A stretch of 64,000 bases of DNA from Adiantum capillus-veneris (lineage: Eukaryota > Streptophyta > Polypodiopsida > Polypodiales > Pteridaceae): NCBI GenBank assembly GCA_014529385.2, contig CM043942.1, positions 23,676,491 through 23,740,490 of the forward strand, read 5' to 3'. Of this stretch, positions 45,023 through 52,080 are shown in pieces. Each line of letters begins with the position of its first letter. The stretch's first letter is position 1. Under the pieces are notes generated by a model. That model had not been told where the DNA came from. It did no database searches and was given only the letters and a program-made list of their open reading frames with translations. A program made the translations under genes and the position numbers.

Positions 45023-45647
45023 CCCTTTTTTTTGTCTTACACTGTAATTGCATTTCACAGGTTCTGCAGATGGCATGGTGCGAATGTGGGAGAGAGATGA
45101 AGGTTGCCCAATCTTTCATTAACCGTTCTTTTAGTTCTCTATGTTCTATTGAGGAGAACTCTGTTTTGAACCCTAGAATGTTGTTACTTGCAGGGATGCT
45201 GAGATGCACTAAAAATGTTGGAATTCATTCAGCGTCTATCCTCTCGTTGAGAATTGGGGAGAGATGGCTGGCAATAGGGGCAGCAGATAATTCAATGTCG
45301 CTGTTTCAGAGATCAGAGCTAAAGGCTGGTGGCGGAAACAGGGCAGCTGGCTGGCAACTTTTCAGAACACCACAGCGCATGGCGACGGTGGTAAGTAGTA
45401 GGTGTTCAAGGTGTAGAGGACATTGTGAGCTAATTAATCTTTGACCTTCAAATGGATAGCTGATATAAATTTCATCAGTTATCTTTCTGTTTTTGTACCA
45501 TTTAGTTCCGTGCTTTGACATGCCCTATGTGGGAGTGTTCTGTAGGTAAGATGTGTTGCATCAGATCCAGAAAAAGGAAGGATATGTAGCGGAGCTAGAA
45601 ACGGTTTGGTCCGACTATGGGATGCTGCCATTGCTGTCCAGTGCTGA
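15569..45647 (+). CDS. SCD1: SCD1-like DENN/WD40 protein, C-terminal 651 residues (17 spliced exons)
   Basis: Exons: 15569-15644, 15727-15800, 16367-16417, 16676-16833, 16945-16992, 19217-19274, 19359-19442, 19525-19774, 20393-20604, 42810-42874, 42972-43095, 43268-43449, 43545-43616, 43704-43864, 45061-45102, 45194-45390, 45546-45647. Phases agree across every junction and the sum is 652 codons including TGA. The conceptual protein matches plant STOMATAL CYTOKINESIS DEFECTIVE 1 from its middle region through eight WD40 units to the end. SCD1 (about 1190 aa in Arabidopsis) works with SCD2 and RabE GTPases in clathrin-linked membrane traffic, cytokinesis and exocytosis. The N-terminal DENN domain (about 530 residues) must lie upstream of the window. 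All introns are GT-AG except the one after 43095, which appears GC-AG. No internal stop was found, so the gene looks functional. Assignment is by recall of the family, not by a search. Confidence 0.93.
15989..16023 (+). repeat. Poly(G) tract in an SCD1 intron
   Basis: GGGAGGGGGAGG followed by an uninterrupted run of about 25 G. Length is uncertain because homopolymers are error-prone. It could form G-quadruplex structures in the transcript. Confidence 0.7.
16993..19216 (+). other. 2.2-kb SCD1 intron without recognised genes
   Basis: No coding remnant stands out. Near 18258-18345 variants of CCAGTGTACCAGTG repeat several times, and 18700-18960 is strongly pyrimidine-rich on this strand. The intron starts with GTAAGA and ends TTGTCAG before the exon at 19217. 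Confidence 0.6.
19217..20604 (+). CDS. SCD1: SCD1 exons 6-9: helical region, linker and start of WD40 unit 1
   Basis: Exons of 58, 84, 250 and 212 nt. The first is easily missed (peptide [19 protein letters not shown]) but restores both frame and family alignment between VADK and [11 protein letters not shown]. The third encodes [20 protein letters not shown] and a polar linker ending with the [12 protein letters not shown]-like segment (here [12 protein letters not shown]), a hallmark of SCD1. The last encodes [14 protein letters not shown]...[11 protein letters not shown], the first strands of WD40 unit 1. It then stops at a GTAAGA donor that opens the 22-kb intron. Confidence 0.9.
20076..20271. 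repeat. Perfect 98-bp tandem duplication in an SCD1 intron
   Basis: 20076-20173 and 20174-20271 are identical over all 98 bases (start AGGTTCAAGGAGTG, end GTAGGGGAT). Either a very recent duplication or an assembly artefact. It lies in the intron between 19774 and 20393 and does not touch splice sites. Confidence 0.95.
22320..22739 (+). repeat. Chromovirus 5' LTR, first part
   Basis: Aligns with 40687-41120 of the 3' LTR from the TGTTACAGGGTTGTGACTATG start to the GTGTGTGAG...GTTG site where the LINE entered. Confidence 0.92.
23208..24470 (+). pseudogene. LINE ORF1 (DUF4283-like nucleic-acid chaperone with CCHC knuckle)
   Basis: 421 codons with one in-frame TAA at 24024-24026. The first 272 residues hold a plant-LINE DUF4283-like region and a CCHC knuckle ([14 protein letters not shown], about 23907-23948). 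After the stop comes a basic, lysine- and proline-rich tail ([28 protein letters not shown]). Plant L1 ORF1 proteins bind the element RNA and accompany it to the nucleus. The start ATG follows a 470-bp leader. Confidence 0.85.
24507..27970 (+). pseudogene. LINE ORF2, 5' part: endonuclease, reverse transcriptase, start of zf-RVT
   Basis: An APE-type endonuclease opens with YNVRGL, has the catalytic QE (LQEHNQ), GDFNN at the end of the first open block (24941), and SDHTPV near 25180 in another frame. RT is open at 26144-26923 and shows [37 protein letters not shown] and the catalytic box AYVDD. Then follow frameshifted thumb and linker sequence and a zf-RVT region ([18 protein letters not shown]). 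The frame stops at codon CAT (NVRH), where the inner gypsy inserted. It carries at least five frameshifts and a palindromic segment at 26019-26122. Confidence 0.88.
26019..26122. repeat. Perfect 47-bp inverted repeat with 10-bp loop
   Basis: Left arm 26019-26065 (starts GCAGTGTTTGCGGATG) and right arm 26076-26122 are exact reverse complements; the loop is TCAAACAACC. Pairing stops at once on both sides. It lies in LINE ORF2 between endonuclease and RT and breaks the reading frame. No target duplication or second copy in the window. Confidence 0.97.
27971..28527 (-). repeat. 3' LTR of the inner gypsy element
   Basis: 557 bp, very similar to 33333-33893. To its right (28528-28563) sits a small hairpin with CTCACCG and CGGTGAG arms; no classical polypurine tract is obvious. 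Confidence 0.93.
28528..29460 (-). other. Inner gypsy 3' internal region without recognised domains
   Basis: About 0.9 kb between the 3' LTR and the minisatellite. Short frames only, such as 29118-29330, none resembling RT, RNase H or integrase. Confidence 0.5.
29461..29990. repeat. G-rich heptamer minisatellite (GGGGCTA / GGGACTA)
   Basis: About 370 bp (29491-29860) of mainly 7-bp units GGGGCTA, GGGACTA and GGGGCGA, then shorter GGGCGA/GGGTGA-type units to 29990. The unit length equals the plant telomere repeat TTTAGGG, and every unit keeps a run of three or four G. On the element's coding strand the repeat is C-rich. It starts where the protease-linked frame ends, so it replaces the pol region. 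Confidence 0.9.
29991..31305 (-). pseudogene. Inner gypsy aspartic protease and downstream linker, one-base frameshift
   Basis: The frame opening at 31305 encodes a proline-rich spacer and then a retropepsin-like domain with [11 protein letters not shown] (DGGS in place of the usual DTGA/DSGA). It reaches LLIGRP near 30530. There one base appears to be missing and the authentic continuation ([14 protein letters not shown], the HDWGN context common in plant gypsy proteases) is in the next frame from 30526 leftwards. That frame runs through a serine-rich tail into the minisatellite. Protease would cut the Gag precursor. Confidence 0.8.
31306..31747 (-). pseudogene. Second zinc-knuckle segment between gag and protease, with a stop
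   Basis: On the - strand near 31400-31500 a CCHC pattern ([10 protein letters not shown], preceded by C-stop-R-C) and a second Cys-rich unit ([15 protein letters not shown]) are readable. The TAA within the first knuckle breaks the frame. It probably belonged to the C-terminus of Gag. Confidence 0.6.
31748..32647 (-). CDS. Inner gypsy Gag, 299 aa
   Basis: A Retrotrans_gag-like core ([20 protein letters not shown] ... WYSHFAE ... [18 protein letters not shown]) covers about residues 20-185. Then a glutamate/leucine-rich helical region and a CCHC knuckle ([14 protein letters not shown]) follow near residue 270. It is the longest intact frame of this element and its length fits the shell-forming part of plant gypsy Gag. 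The N-terminus may begin further upstream in another frame; the chosen ATG opens [11 protein letters not shown]. Confidence 0.8.
   Translation of the reverse strand: MQQATQGAMEPLASVLAKVNIKFPTFRGLSSEDADDHARRFVSLCRGRGLNREDAYMVLFPSTLDGLADKWYSHFAENHFATWTALRQQFGAAFRPGDYQEKVLDELANMVLKPEETFAELMTKTKSLAAKLPQQPGEVMVKKWVEKALPKSSQQKLRESLRPDTTLEEFIAAATRIEGTRKLFTNPPHMETLSLFLESPSDPLTSLRRELEALKLQRALQKERSFSLRQEKPPHHEALERIKRELEELKCQQETKATVWCSSCRSPGHPPHECPRRGYSHFCEKSRHEDKDCYYLKGL
32925..33190. repeat. Degenerate GACCAGGACTAGAGAC repeat in the inner gypsy leader
   Basis: Irregular repetition of GGACCAG, GACTAG and GAGACGAGGAC words between the 5' LTR and gag. Purine-rich, no frame conserved. Confidence 0.65.
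33333..33893 (-). repeat. 5' LTR of the inner gypsy element
   Basis: 561 bp, TGTAGCG...CTGCTACA. On the - strand the sequence after it contains TTTTGGCGATCACGGTGGG, which could be a shifted tRNA primer site; this is uncertain. Confidence 0.93.
33899..34322 (+). pseudogene. LINE ORF2, 3' part: end of zf-RVT and C-terminus
   Basis: Continues the LINE frame exactly ([14 protein letters not shown]) after the inner gypsy and stays open to a stop at 34222. It completes the zinc-binding CxxC...HxxxxC pattern ([13 protein letters not shown] then LLWDC) that was split by the insertion. About 100 bp of 3' UTR follow to the A-rich end at 34339. Confidence 0.85.
34340..35217 (+). repeat. Chromovirus 5' LTR, second part
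   Basis: Aligns with about 41120-42040 of the 3' LTR: TGATGAAGCTTTAA(C/T)GGAAA through the AATAAAGAAATA block to GGCCGGTTTCA. It lacks about 48 bp present near 41325-41372 of the other copy. Confidence 0.92.
35218..37260 (+). pseudogene. Chromovirus gag, broken
   Basis: Glycine/methionine/glutamine-rich N-terminal part near 35720-35992, then a Retrotrans_gag-like core from 36120 ([20 protein letters not shown] ... [10 protein letters not shown]). A 43-bp tandem duplication (36404-36446 and 36447-36489) shifts the frame; the core continues at 36490-36706 ([14 protein letters not shown] ... LPKGLRNY). After several stops a CCHC knuckle ([14 protein letters not shown], 36970-37011) is readable in a further frame. 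Confidence 0.82.
36404..36489 (+). repeat. 43-bp tandem duplication in chromovirus gag
   Basis: Copies 36404-36446 and 36447-36489, both from ATGGGTATA to TGGCTGTCA, with about six differences. As 43 is not a multiple of three it causes the frameshift seen in gag. Confidence 0.9.
37261..39190 (+). pseudogene. Chromovirus protease, reverse transcriptase and RNase H, broken
   Basis: Protease is weak; LLGIPW near 37377 marks its end. RT is open in blocks: 37640-37880 ([20 protein letters not shown]), 37880-37950 in a second frame ([20 protein letters not shown]), and 37961-38326. The last block holds the catalytic box FFDDM and the [12 protein letters not shown] motif. It continues from 38338 with [15 protein letters not shown] and the thumb ([17 protein letters not shown]). 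RNase H lies at about 38617-38930, with two TAG stops (38614-38616 and just before 38701) and a frameshift near 38850 before VVADALLRK. Confidence 0.88.
39191..40365 (+). pseudogene. Chromovirus integrase with C-terminal chromodomain, broken
   Basis: The zinc domain ends CMICQKVK; the core has MDFIFDLP and SDHDPSMTS (first two Asp). The segment for the catalytic Glu reads [12 protein letters not shown] before a frameshift, so the Glu is lost. The rest continues at 39690-39780 and 39800-40180 ([32 protein letters not shown]). A chromodomain-like module follows in another frame at 40231-40365 ([12 protein letters not shown]...KWMEE). Chromodomains guide chromovirus integration to marked chromatin, so this assigns the family. 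Confidence 0.85.
40670..40686 (+). other. Chromovirus polypurine tract
   Basis: AAGAGGGGGGTA directly before the 3' LTR start at 40687. Confidence 0.75.
40687..42040 (+). repeat. Chromovirus 3' LTR (1354 bp)
   Basis: TGTCACAGGGCTGTGAC...GGCCGGTTTCA, uninterrupted. It holds a GT run at about 41112-41127, an AATAAAG signal near 41834, and the conserved block around GTCTTTGGGGCC near 41862 that also occurs in the other LTRs of the window. Confidence 0.93.
42041..42809 (+). other. 3' end of the 22-kb SCD1 intron
   Basis: No element or gene recognised. It contains an A-run at about 42357-42370 and T-rich stretches before the TTGTAG acceptor. Confidence 0.6.
42810..45647 (+). CDS. SCD1: SCD1 exons 10-17: WD40 units 1 (second half) to 8, with stop
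   Basis: Exons of 65, 124, 182, 72, 161, 42, 197 and 102 nt. Each WD40 unit ends in a WD-like pair: VKVWDP, VLVWDK, VKMWDV, VCNIWDT, VRVWSL, VRMWER, MSLFQR, VRLWDA, which gives eight units together with exon 9. Such a propeller forms a protein-binding platform; in SCD1 it pairs with trafficking partners. The last exon is in a frame with no long ORF of its own and ends AIAVQC then TGA (45645-45647). The intron after 43095 must use GC at its donor to keep frame. Confidence 0.92.
43865..45060 (+). other. SCD1 intron with an inserted CGTACG-rich element
   Basis: GT-AG intron between WD40 units 6 parts (exons 14 and 15). It contains CA and C runs, the palindromic element at 44424-44993, and a T-run before the acceptor TTTCACAG. 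Confidence 0.7.
44424..44993. mobile_element. CGTACG-rich terminal-inverted-repeat element between C-runs (MITE-like)
   Basis: The left end (AATAGTGGTCTCGTACGGTCC) and the complement of the right end (AGTAGTTTTCGTACGACG) are related, each with several nested GTACG words. Inside are GAGCATTGAGAGC-type repeats (about 44700-44775) and an AG-rich stretch, with no coding sequence. Both sides are long C-homopolymers (44401-44423 and 44994-45020), so the site may have been a C-run, or the runs may be part of the element. Confidence 0.5.
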
Positions 45648-45860
45648 GGAGTGGCCTCCTTGGATGGAGGATTTTTTGCTGGCTTCAAGCTCAGTTGAGA
45701 TGAGGGGAGGTAACAGCAATAAAAAGGCAATGTAGTATGCCAATTGGACATTATCTTTGGCTACAGCCAGCTGGATGCCTTTTTTATTATTGTATCAAAG
45801 TGACTATTTCTACTATTTACACAAGTTAGTTCTTTGTAACTTTGTAATTTCCGTACTCAG
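45648..45860 (+). other. SCD1: SCD1 3' UTR with polyadenylation signal
   Basis: AATAAA at 45718-45723, 71 bp after the stop codon. Further T-rich sequence follows. A LINE 3' tail begins at about 45861. Confidence 0.65.
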
Positions 45861-45954
45861 ACATGGTATCAGATTCACCAGTTGTAACTTTTTGGTCTCA
45901 TAGGTCACTTTGGCCTTTTGAAGACGTTAATATAAAATTTCATTTCTCTCTACA
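45861..45954 (+). mobile_element. LINE 3' end fragment (family with CT tail)
   Basis: About 93 bp matching the 3' ends at 47871-47960 and 54049-54140: TATCAGATTCACCA, GTCTCATAGGTCACTTTGG, CCTTTTGAAGACGTTAATAT, then ATTTCATTTCTCTCT. It lacks the rest of the element, so it is either an extremely 5'-truncated copy or a captured tail. It lies about 214 bp after the SCD1 stop. Confidence 0.8.
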
Positions 45955-47950
45955 GGAGATGGGAATACCCACAGAGCTCATTTGGGGGATCAGGCACTGT
46001 ACAGATCAGTAGTAGGGCATGTACGCACCTCAGAGTGTCTATCTACACCGGTTCACTCCACTATTGGGGTGAAGCAGGGATGCCCGCTCTCTCCTACTCT
46101 ATTTGGTATGTATGTGGATGAGGTTTCTGACTACATTGAGAGAGATGGTGATAGAGATGCACCGCTGGCAGGGACATGGATTCCGCTATTGTTATATGCT
46201 GATGATATTGTGTTGATCTCCGACTCTCCGGAGGGGATGCAACGTCATTTGGATGCTTTGCATTGGTTTTCCCATGAGAGTGGCTTGTCTATCAACCTTG
46301 GTAAAACCAAGGTCATGGTATTTAATACCACCCCACAGTGGATCAGGAGGTCAGTGCCCGCATTCACATAGGGCTAGGAGACAGTGGAATATACAGATGC
46401 TTACACCTACCTTGGAGTGGTTTTTAGTGGACCAGCATTTTGTTTGAGGAGAGCAGCAGAGACTAGATTGACCAGAGCCCATTCGGCATTGGGGAAACTG
46501 GAGAGGATGTGTTCACAGGTTCATTTTCAGGAGCCTCGGATGAAGCTCTGGCTCTTTGACACTTTGGTGGCTTCTCTATTGCTCTATGGAGCTGAGATAT
46601 GGGGGCCTTCATTGGATCATCACGGGAGAACAGGTTGTACTGATGGATGGGGGACATGCAGAAGCCTTTGGTCTCTATGATCTCGCGGCTCATTAGAGCT
46701 AAGGGCTTCAGTACCACGTGCCATTATCCGAGCAGAGCTAGCGGCCCCCCCACTAGTAGTTGAGGCGCTCACCAGATCTGTTTCCTTCCTACACCGCCTG
46801 TGGGAACTTCCCAGAGACAGATACGCCCACCTTGCACTTGAGTCCTCTCGACAGGTTGCCAGGCAGGGAGACACAACATGTTGGTATGGGGAGATGATGT
46901 CATGGTTCCAAACACATGGATTCGGTATAGACAGATTGCCCCCCTTCCAGTACTCACTGGAGGCAGCCTCTCTTAGTCTTACACAGTCCGAGACCACCAG
47001 GCTCATCCGCTAGGATCTGATTCAGCTAGACACCAGGAGGACATGGGTATAGCCAACACAGGAGCTGGGCACGAAGATGGCTTTCTACAGAGAGCATCTT
47101 CTCCAGCTTACGGAGGATGGTTTTGTGACGAGGCCCAGATACATGGACACCCACCTGTCTCATGGGATACGGTGTGCCATTGGCCAAATACGCACATCCT
47201 CACACCAGCTGCGGATCGAGACTGGGAGATACAGCGGAGTGCCAACAGAGGCCAGGACATGCACCTTGTGTGACATGGAGCCTTAGACAGAGTTACACTA
47301 CACATGCCACTGCCCTGTCTACTACGAGATATGAGGCCGCTTCCACTGCTTGTTCAGAGAGGGCTTTGGACCACTCTCCAAAGTCATGAGGTACTAGGAT
47401 CAGAGATGCCTGGGTTTGTTCCTGCTCGAGTTGCGCAGACACAGAGAGAGCATGATGAGAGGAGAGGCTAGCGAGCCTCAGAGAGACAGCATAGACTTCT
47501 TTAGAGCATACACTGGACGCCCAGAGAAGCTACTACCACAACAGATCTTGCCGCCTCACATAAAAGGCACATTGATCGATCGAGCGACTAAGCTAGGGAG
47601 AGCCCACGACTGCGGAGGACTACACAACATCGATGGAGGCTACATCAGAGGATTCGGATCACTTTGGCCCGACATGCACGACGCCCGGTCAAACTACTGA
47701 CCATGGAGGAGATTTATGAGATCTGCGAGCAATCGATGCTGGATTTCTTGTGACTTTTGATTTAGCTATCCCAACTAGCTGCTTAGTTCACACCTACTAG
47801 TTTAGGATCCCATAGTACTTTTATCTTATCATTTTATCATTTTGTCATTTCATTTTGTTATTTTGACTTTGTATCAGATTCACCATGTTGTAACGCTTTG
47901 GTCTCATAGGTCATTTTGGCCTTTTGAAGACGTTAATATAACATTTCATT

Positions 47951-48011
<61 letters not shown>
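45955..48011 (+). mobile_element. 5'-truncated LINE copy 1 (RT to 3' end, CT tail)
   Basis: Starts inside RT just before VKQGCPLSPTLFGMYVDEV and is open at 45982-46371, with catalytic YADDIVLIS. A TAG follows and the frame goes on with VEYTDAYTYLGVVF and further thumb sequence. The C-terminal part in broken frames has the Cys/His region (CTLCDMEP ... HYTCHCPVYYE). It ends with the family tail and a pure (CT)n of about 58 bp (47954-48011). Multiple stops; inactive. Confidence 0.85.
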
Positions 48012-48014
<3 letters not shown>

Positions 48015-48970
48015 GAGCATTTGAGGCAGCTATACAGCTATCAGAGAGTGGGCATGAGAGAGCATGGTACTCACAGGTCAGAGCATGGTTTGAGGGACAC
48101 GGTCTTGACATGGAGAGCCTACCACCATTCCAGTACGACCCCCACTCACCATATGTTCACCTCTCTCGTAGTGAGAGGAACTTGGTATTGAGACAGGATC
48201 TGTGGTAGCTATACACTAGGAGAGTCTGGGAGTCACCTGGCTTGGGGACTAGGATGTCAGATTACAGAGACCAGTTTCTCACCATATTGTGTGGGGGGTT
48301 CATACAGAGACCACGCTACATGGACACATATATGCCACATAGCTCACGGGTGGCGATTGGTCAGCTGAGAGTGGCTTCACACAGGTTAGAGATTGAGATC
48401 GGGAGACATACTGGTGTTCCCAGGGAGGAGCGAGTTTGCAGAGCCTATACAGAGGAGGTGGAGAGTGAGGAGCACTTTGTATGTAGATGCAGAGCATACA
48501 CTGAGATCAGAGGCAAGTATGAGGCCTTATTCAGAGGACAGCCCACTCTCCGAGAGATCATGGACTCTCGAGATCAGAGACAGCTCGGACGGTTCTTACT
48601 AGAGATACAGAGCCATCGGGACACACTACTACAGCCACACACAGCTACACAGACAGAGGGGAGACAGTCGCAGCTCACAGACTTCTTTCAGAGGATTGCC
48701 GCCCCTCCCTCACCAGACACTCAGAGGGGAGTGACACTCCCACAGGCGGAGGTGAGCCGAGCTAGACGACGACCACGAGTCACAGGCTACAGGGGCGCGA
48801 GCTCCCACCACCGACAGATCGAGGAGATTTTAGCCCGGGAGCGCCGTGCCACTGAGGAGCGAGTGGCTCAGATGAGGGCCGACCCGACAGCTTTCATCCG
48901 GGTAGCCTTGGCACCAGACCCGCCCATGTACCACATCTTACATCCGCCCATTAGTACAGGATGGAGCTAG
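48012..48970 (+). pseudogene. LINE copy 2 ORF2 C-terminus, one stop
   Basis: Open from the 5' truncation apart from a TAG at about 48207; the last 242 codons (48242-48970) are intact. Contains the post-RT Cys/His zinc pattern (here CRAYTEEVESEEHFVCRC) and a long basic, arginine-rich tail ending in PPISTGWS. The zinc pattern resembles the CPLC...EEHFLLHC motif found after RT in many non-LTR elements. It is the best preserved C-terminus of this family here. Confidence 0.8.
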
Positions 48971-49239
48971 ATAGCTTGATGCATTCTCATGATTGTACTA
49001 CCTTGAGCATATAGACATGCATATACCCCTAGAGATAGAGCTCCATCCCTCCTCAGATACTCCACTACCTACATTCAGTTCAGTTTTGTATCAGTTTTGT
49101 TTCATTTGTCTTTCCGATAGACGGATGACATACACACCATGTACATTTGATTTGTCTCATAGGCCAATTTCGGCCTGACATAGAAGTTAAAAATCTTTGT
49201 TTCTTTGTTTGTTTCTCTCTCTCTCTCTCTCTCTCTCTG
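48012..49239 (+). mobile_element. 5'-truncated LINE copy 2 (C-terminal ORF2 and diverged tail)
   Basis: Begins directly after the CT run of copy 1. Ends with a diverged version of the family tail (GTCTCATAGGCCAATTTCGG, then TTTGTTTC and a CT run to 49239). The tail keeps the stem-forming GGCC...GGCC pair although flanking bases differ, so this is a separate subfamily. Confidence 0.8.
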
Positions 49240-49904
49240 ACACAACCGAGCTATGTCCCCTGCATTCAAGATTTCACAGTGCCGAAGCCATGCCAATGGG
49301 CATAGCAATAGATCATGCTCTCTTGACACTGTCCGTTAAATTTCAGTATAGTACAACCCAGACATTAGGAGGTAGGTCACACACCCGCTATACATTTACA
49401 CCAGAGACTGATTTCGTGTATACAGAGGAGATCTGGGACTGTATATTGGAAGGCACAGTTGTCACAAACAGTACAGGCGTCTCAGTGCAGGATTGCACCA
49501 CTCTACTGACTGAGACACTGCATGGGGCTGCATGAGTGGCATACCCACACACCCAGCCGGACAAGAGACGACATTCTGGGAGCATGCCCCATAATAGTTG
49601 GTATGATGAGGAGTGCAGAGAGATGAGAGCCCAGCTTCAGAGGGATCTTCTTTTAGGAGTCATCACTTACAGATAGTCTCGGATTGCTTTAGACGCCTTG
49701 TGCGACGGAAGAAGCGAGCTTACCTAGCTCAGATAGAGCGAGACTTATATCAGATGTTCTTGAGTAGGGACTCAGGAGAGGCATGGTGACTCTTCCATGA
49801 GCAATCCCCTCCCCCAGTGATTACTTCACTTGATGTGTGGGGCCAATATGCGACATCATTATATACGGTTCCTGGACAGGAACCCCTTCCAGACCCTACC
49901 ATGC
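49240..49904 (+). pseudogene. LINE copy 3: endonuclease C-terminus and linker
   Basis: IDHALLTLSVKF (the catalytic SDH position reads IDH), followed by FTPETDFVYTEEIWD, parallel to TDYVYIDGIYRR in copy 4 at 55680. Later broken frames hold RRKKRAYLAQIERDLYQ-like sequence. No start or stop of its own. Confidence 0.65.
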
Positions 49905-51498
49905 TGTAACATTTAATGGCCTAAAAACTTGTGTGTAGCGGAAATTAGCATGAACATAGTGGGCATAGCATTAGAATAGATTCCTAATGAGAATTACAAG
50001 AGTGCTTGGGTGGAGAGAGCAACAAAAAGCATAACACCTAGTTAGATAGCATGAACAATACTTTCAAAAGAGAGAGAAATTAAGCTATTGACAACAATTG
50101 AGGACCGGATTTGCATGGAGCCGGTCCCGCCTCCAAAAGGCTTTGTATTATGGTTTCTCCCATCAAGAGACACATTGTACAATACAATTCTTTGTGTTCC
50201 TTCAAGAGTAGCTAGTGCAATGAAGATGAATTTTTCATGCACTAACAAAAAACACTTAGCAAACACAACATCAATTATCCCCGGTCTTAGACCCAAGACC
50301 TCACACACCTTCGAAGATGGTGAGAGCTAGCAGGGTATGAGAGTAGATTGAGAGGAAGGAGGAGTATCTTACGAGAAAGATGTACATCTTACATAATCAC
50401 TCATATTAGCATAGCTTAGCTTAGTAATTAGCATGGTAGAGGAGATGAGCATGCCTTGAAGCTTGGCTCTTGGTTGGATTTGCATCACAAAGCCAAGAGT
50501 TGTTGGTGTAGGCCTCCCTTCTCACAAGCTTGGAGTAGGTGGTAAGCTTTCCATTAAAGCTTGAGAAGGAGAGAGAGTCTTCCTTACTTCACACATGAGA
50601 TTGTGTGAGTGTGTGTGTGTGTGTGTGATAATGCCTTGCAAAAATCAGCCCCCTCTCTCTCTTGGGCAACCCCTCTTGCTATTTGCTCTTGTTGTCCTCT
50701 CATTGGACCTCCCTAGGGCTAGCCAATGACAATTAAGCAGCATAAGTGATAGCCTTCTGACATGTGTCCCCCTTTCCCCTTTTGTGAGAGCTTTAGGTAA
50801 TTTAATAATTCAACTAAACTCTCATTGGACCCCTTTGCCTCCTGGCCAATAGGAATCAGACAAGCCATTGGGCTGTTGAATGCTCATTGGACCCCTTGGG
50901 AGATTGTCCAATAGTCTTTTAGAGGACTTAATTCTCATTGGTTCTTTTATTAAGTGTTTTTAAATTAATTAAACTAGATTTACTCTAGCCTAATTCTCAT
51001 TGGTCCACCTCCAAGGCCATCCAATAGGAATTGGGTGCACCTTGTGGGCATCTGGCCTAGGGAGCTGACATGTGTCCCTCATTCCCTTTGTGTAAAGGGA
51101 GCTTGTGTGTGTGTGTGTGGCTTTCTCTCTCATCCCCTACAAGCTAGGCTCGCCCCCTCCTATGTAGGGATGTGAAAAGACTTTTTTGGACACACACAAA
51201 GCATCCAATTCCCCTATGGTTGACCTTTGGACACAACCTCTGAATTTTGGAACCTTAGCATTTTGGAAGTCTTAATGGGCTGAACCTTAGGGTCTTTTTA
51301 GCCCATTGTTGCACATGGCTCTTTTGCAGATGGCCCCCCCTTTGGATCCCTATTTACCCTCCTTTGGATCCCTACTGTGGCCGGTCTGCTAGCTTAACCA
51401 ATATTCTAGCTTTTTCTCCCCTGGCACTTCCCCATATTAAATGATCAGTTTAACATGAAATAATCATTTAGGAGAATTAGATATTGATTATTATGACA
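49905..51498 (-). repeat. Solo LTR (1594 bp) in LINE copy 3
   Basis: TGTAACATTT...TTATGACA with CATGC (49900-49904) and CAAGC (51499-51503) at its sides. The AAGCTTTCCATTAAAGCTTGAGAAGG block near 50545 is the complement of a block in the chromovirus LTR, so it is read on the - strand. Contains GT runs (about 50605-50628 and 51105-51119) and regularly spaced ATTGG/CCAAT pairs (50702-51025). No internal region, so it is the product of LTR-LTR recombination. Confidence 0.82.
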
Positions 51499-51503
51499 CA
51501 AGC

Positions 51504-52080
51504 CTTGTCCAGCTACGAGCACTTTCTTTACATCTGAGATGGTACAAAGGGCCATGGACAGGATGAGGACCGGGAAGGCATATGATCATGACGGTCTAGT
51601 AGCGGTGCACTTTATACACGCCAGGGATAAGCTGATGGAGGTTCTCGCAGTGTTGTTCAATCGTGCCATGTGTGAGGGGTTACCTGAGACTTGGAGGTTG
51701 TCTTATATTGTGTCCATCCTCAAGGTTGGTCACCCTATAGAGCTTGGGAACTACCGCACTATTATGGTTGGACACACATTGGCACGGTTGTATGCATCTA
51801 TTCTGGAGCTACACTTGAGTATTGGAGTGAAACAGGGCTGCCCATTGTCTCCTACTCTATTTGGTATGTATGTTGATGAGGTGTTTGATTACATTGACAA
51901 AGAGGGTGATAGGGGTGCCTAGCTGGCAGGGGCGTGGGTCCCATTGTTGCTATATGCTGATGATATTGTGTTGATATCTGACTCACCAGAAGGTATGCAA
52001 CGACATTTGGATGCACTACGCAGTTTTGCAGAGGATAGTGGATTGTGTGTAAACCTAGGTAAAACCAAGGTTAAGGAGAT
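51504..52080 (+). pseudogene. LINE copy 3: reverse transcriptase with internal deletion
   Basis: MVQRAMDRMRTGKAYDHDGL ... NYRTIMVGHTLARLYASILE, then directly IGVKQGCPLSPTLFGMYVDE and YADDIVLIS. The segment with the first catalytic Asp (VDFCKAFDTMPR in copy 4) is missing, so this RT cannot work. A TAG follows DRGA at 51920-51922. The frame ends at GKTKVKE, where the solo LTR begins. Confidence 0.83.

Noticed and set aside
44881-45444. 187-aa ORF starting with Pro-Lys repeats across an SCD1 intron
   Set aside because: It begins in poly(A) and poly(C) runs and reads through intron into SCD1 exons 15-16; spliced exons explain the conserved part.
45553-45735. 60-aa ORF over the last SCD1 exon
   Set aside because: Wrong frame. 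The real exon frame (45546-45647) gives the WD40 end VRLWDA and a stop.
47911-48111. ORF of Arg-Glu repeats (also at 49102-49329, 59233-59427 and 9854-10036)
   Set aside because: Each runs through a CT/GA microsatellite; the repeated dipeptide is a translation of simple repeat, not a gene.
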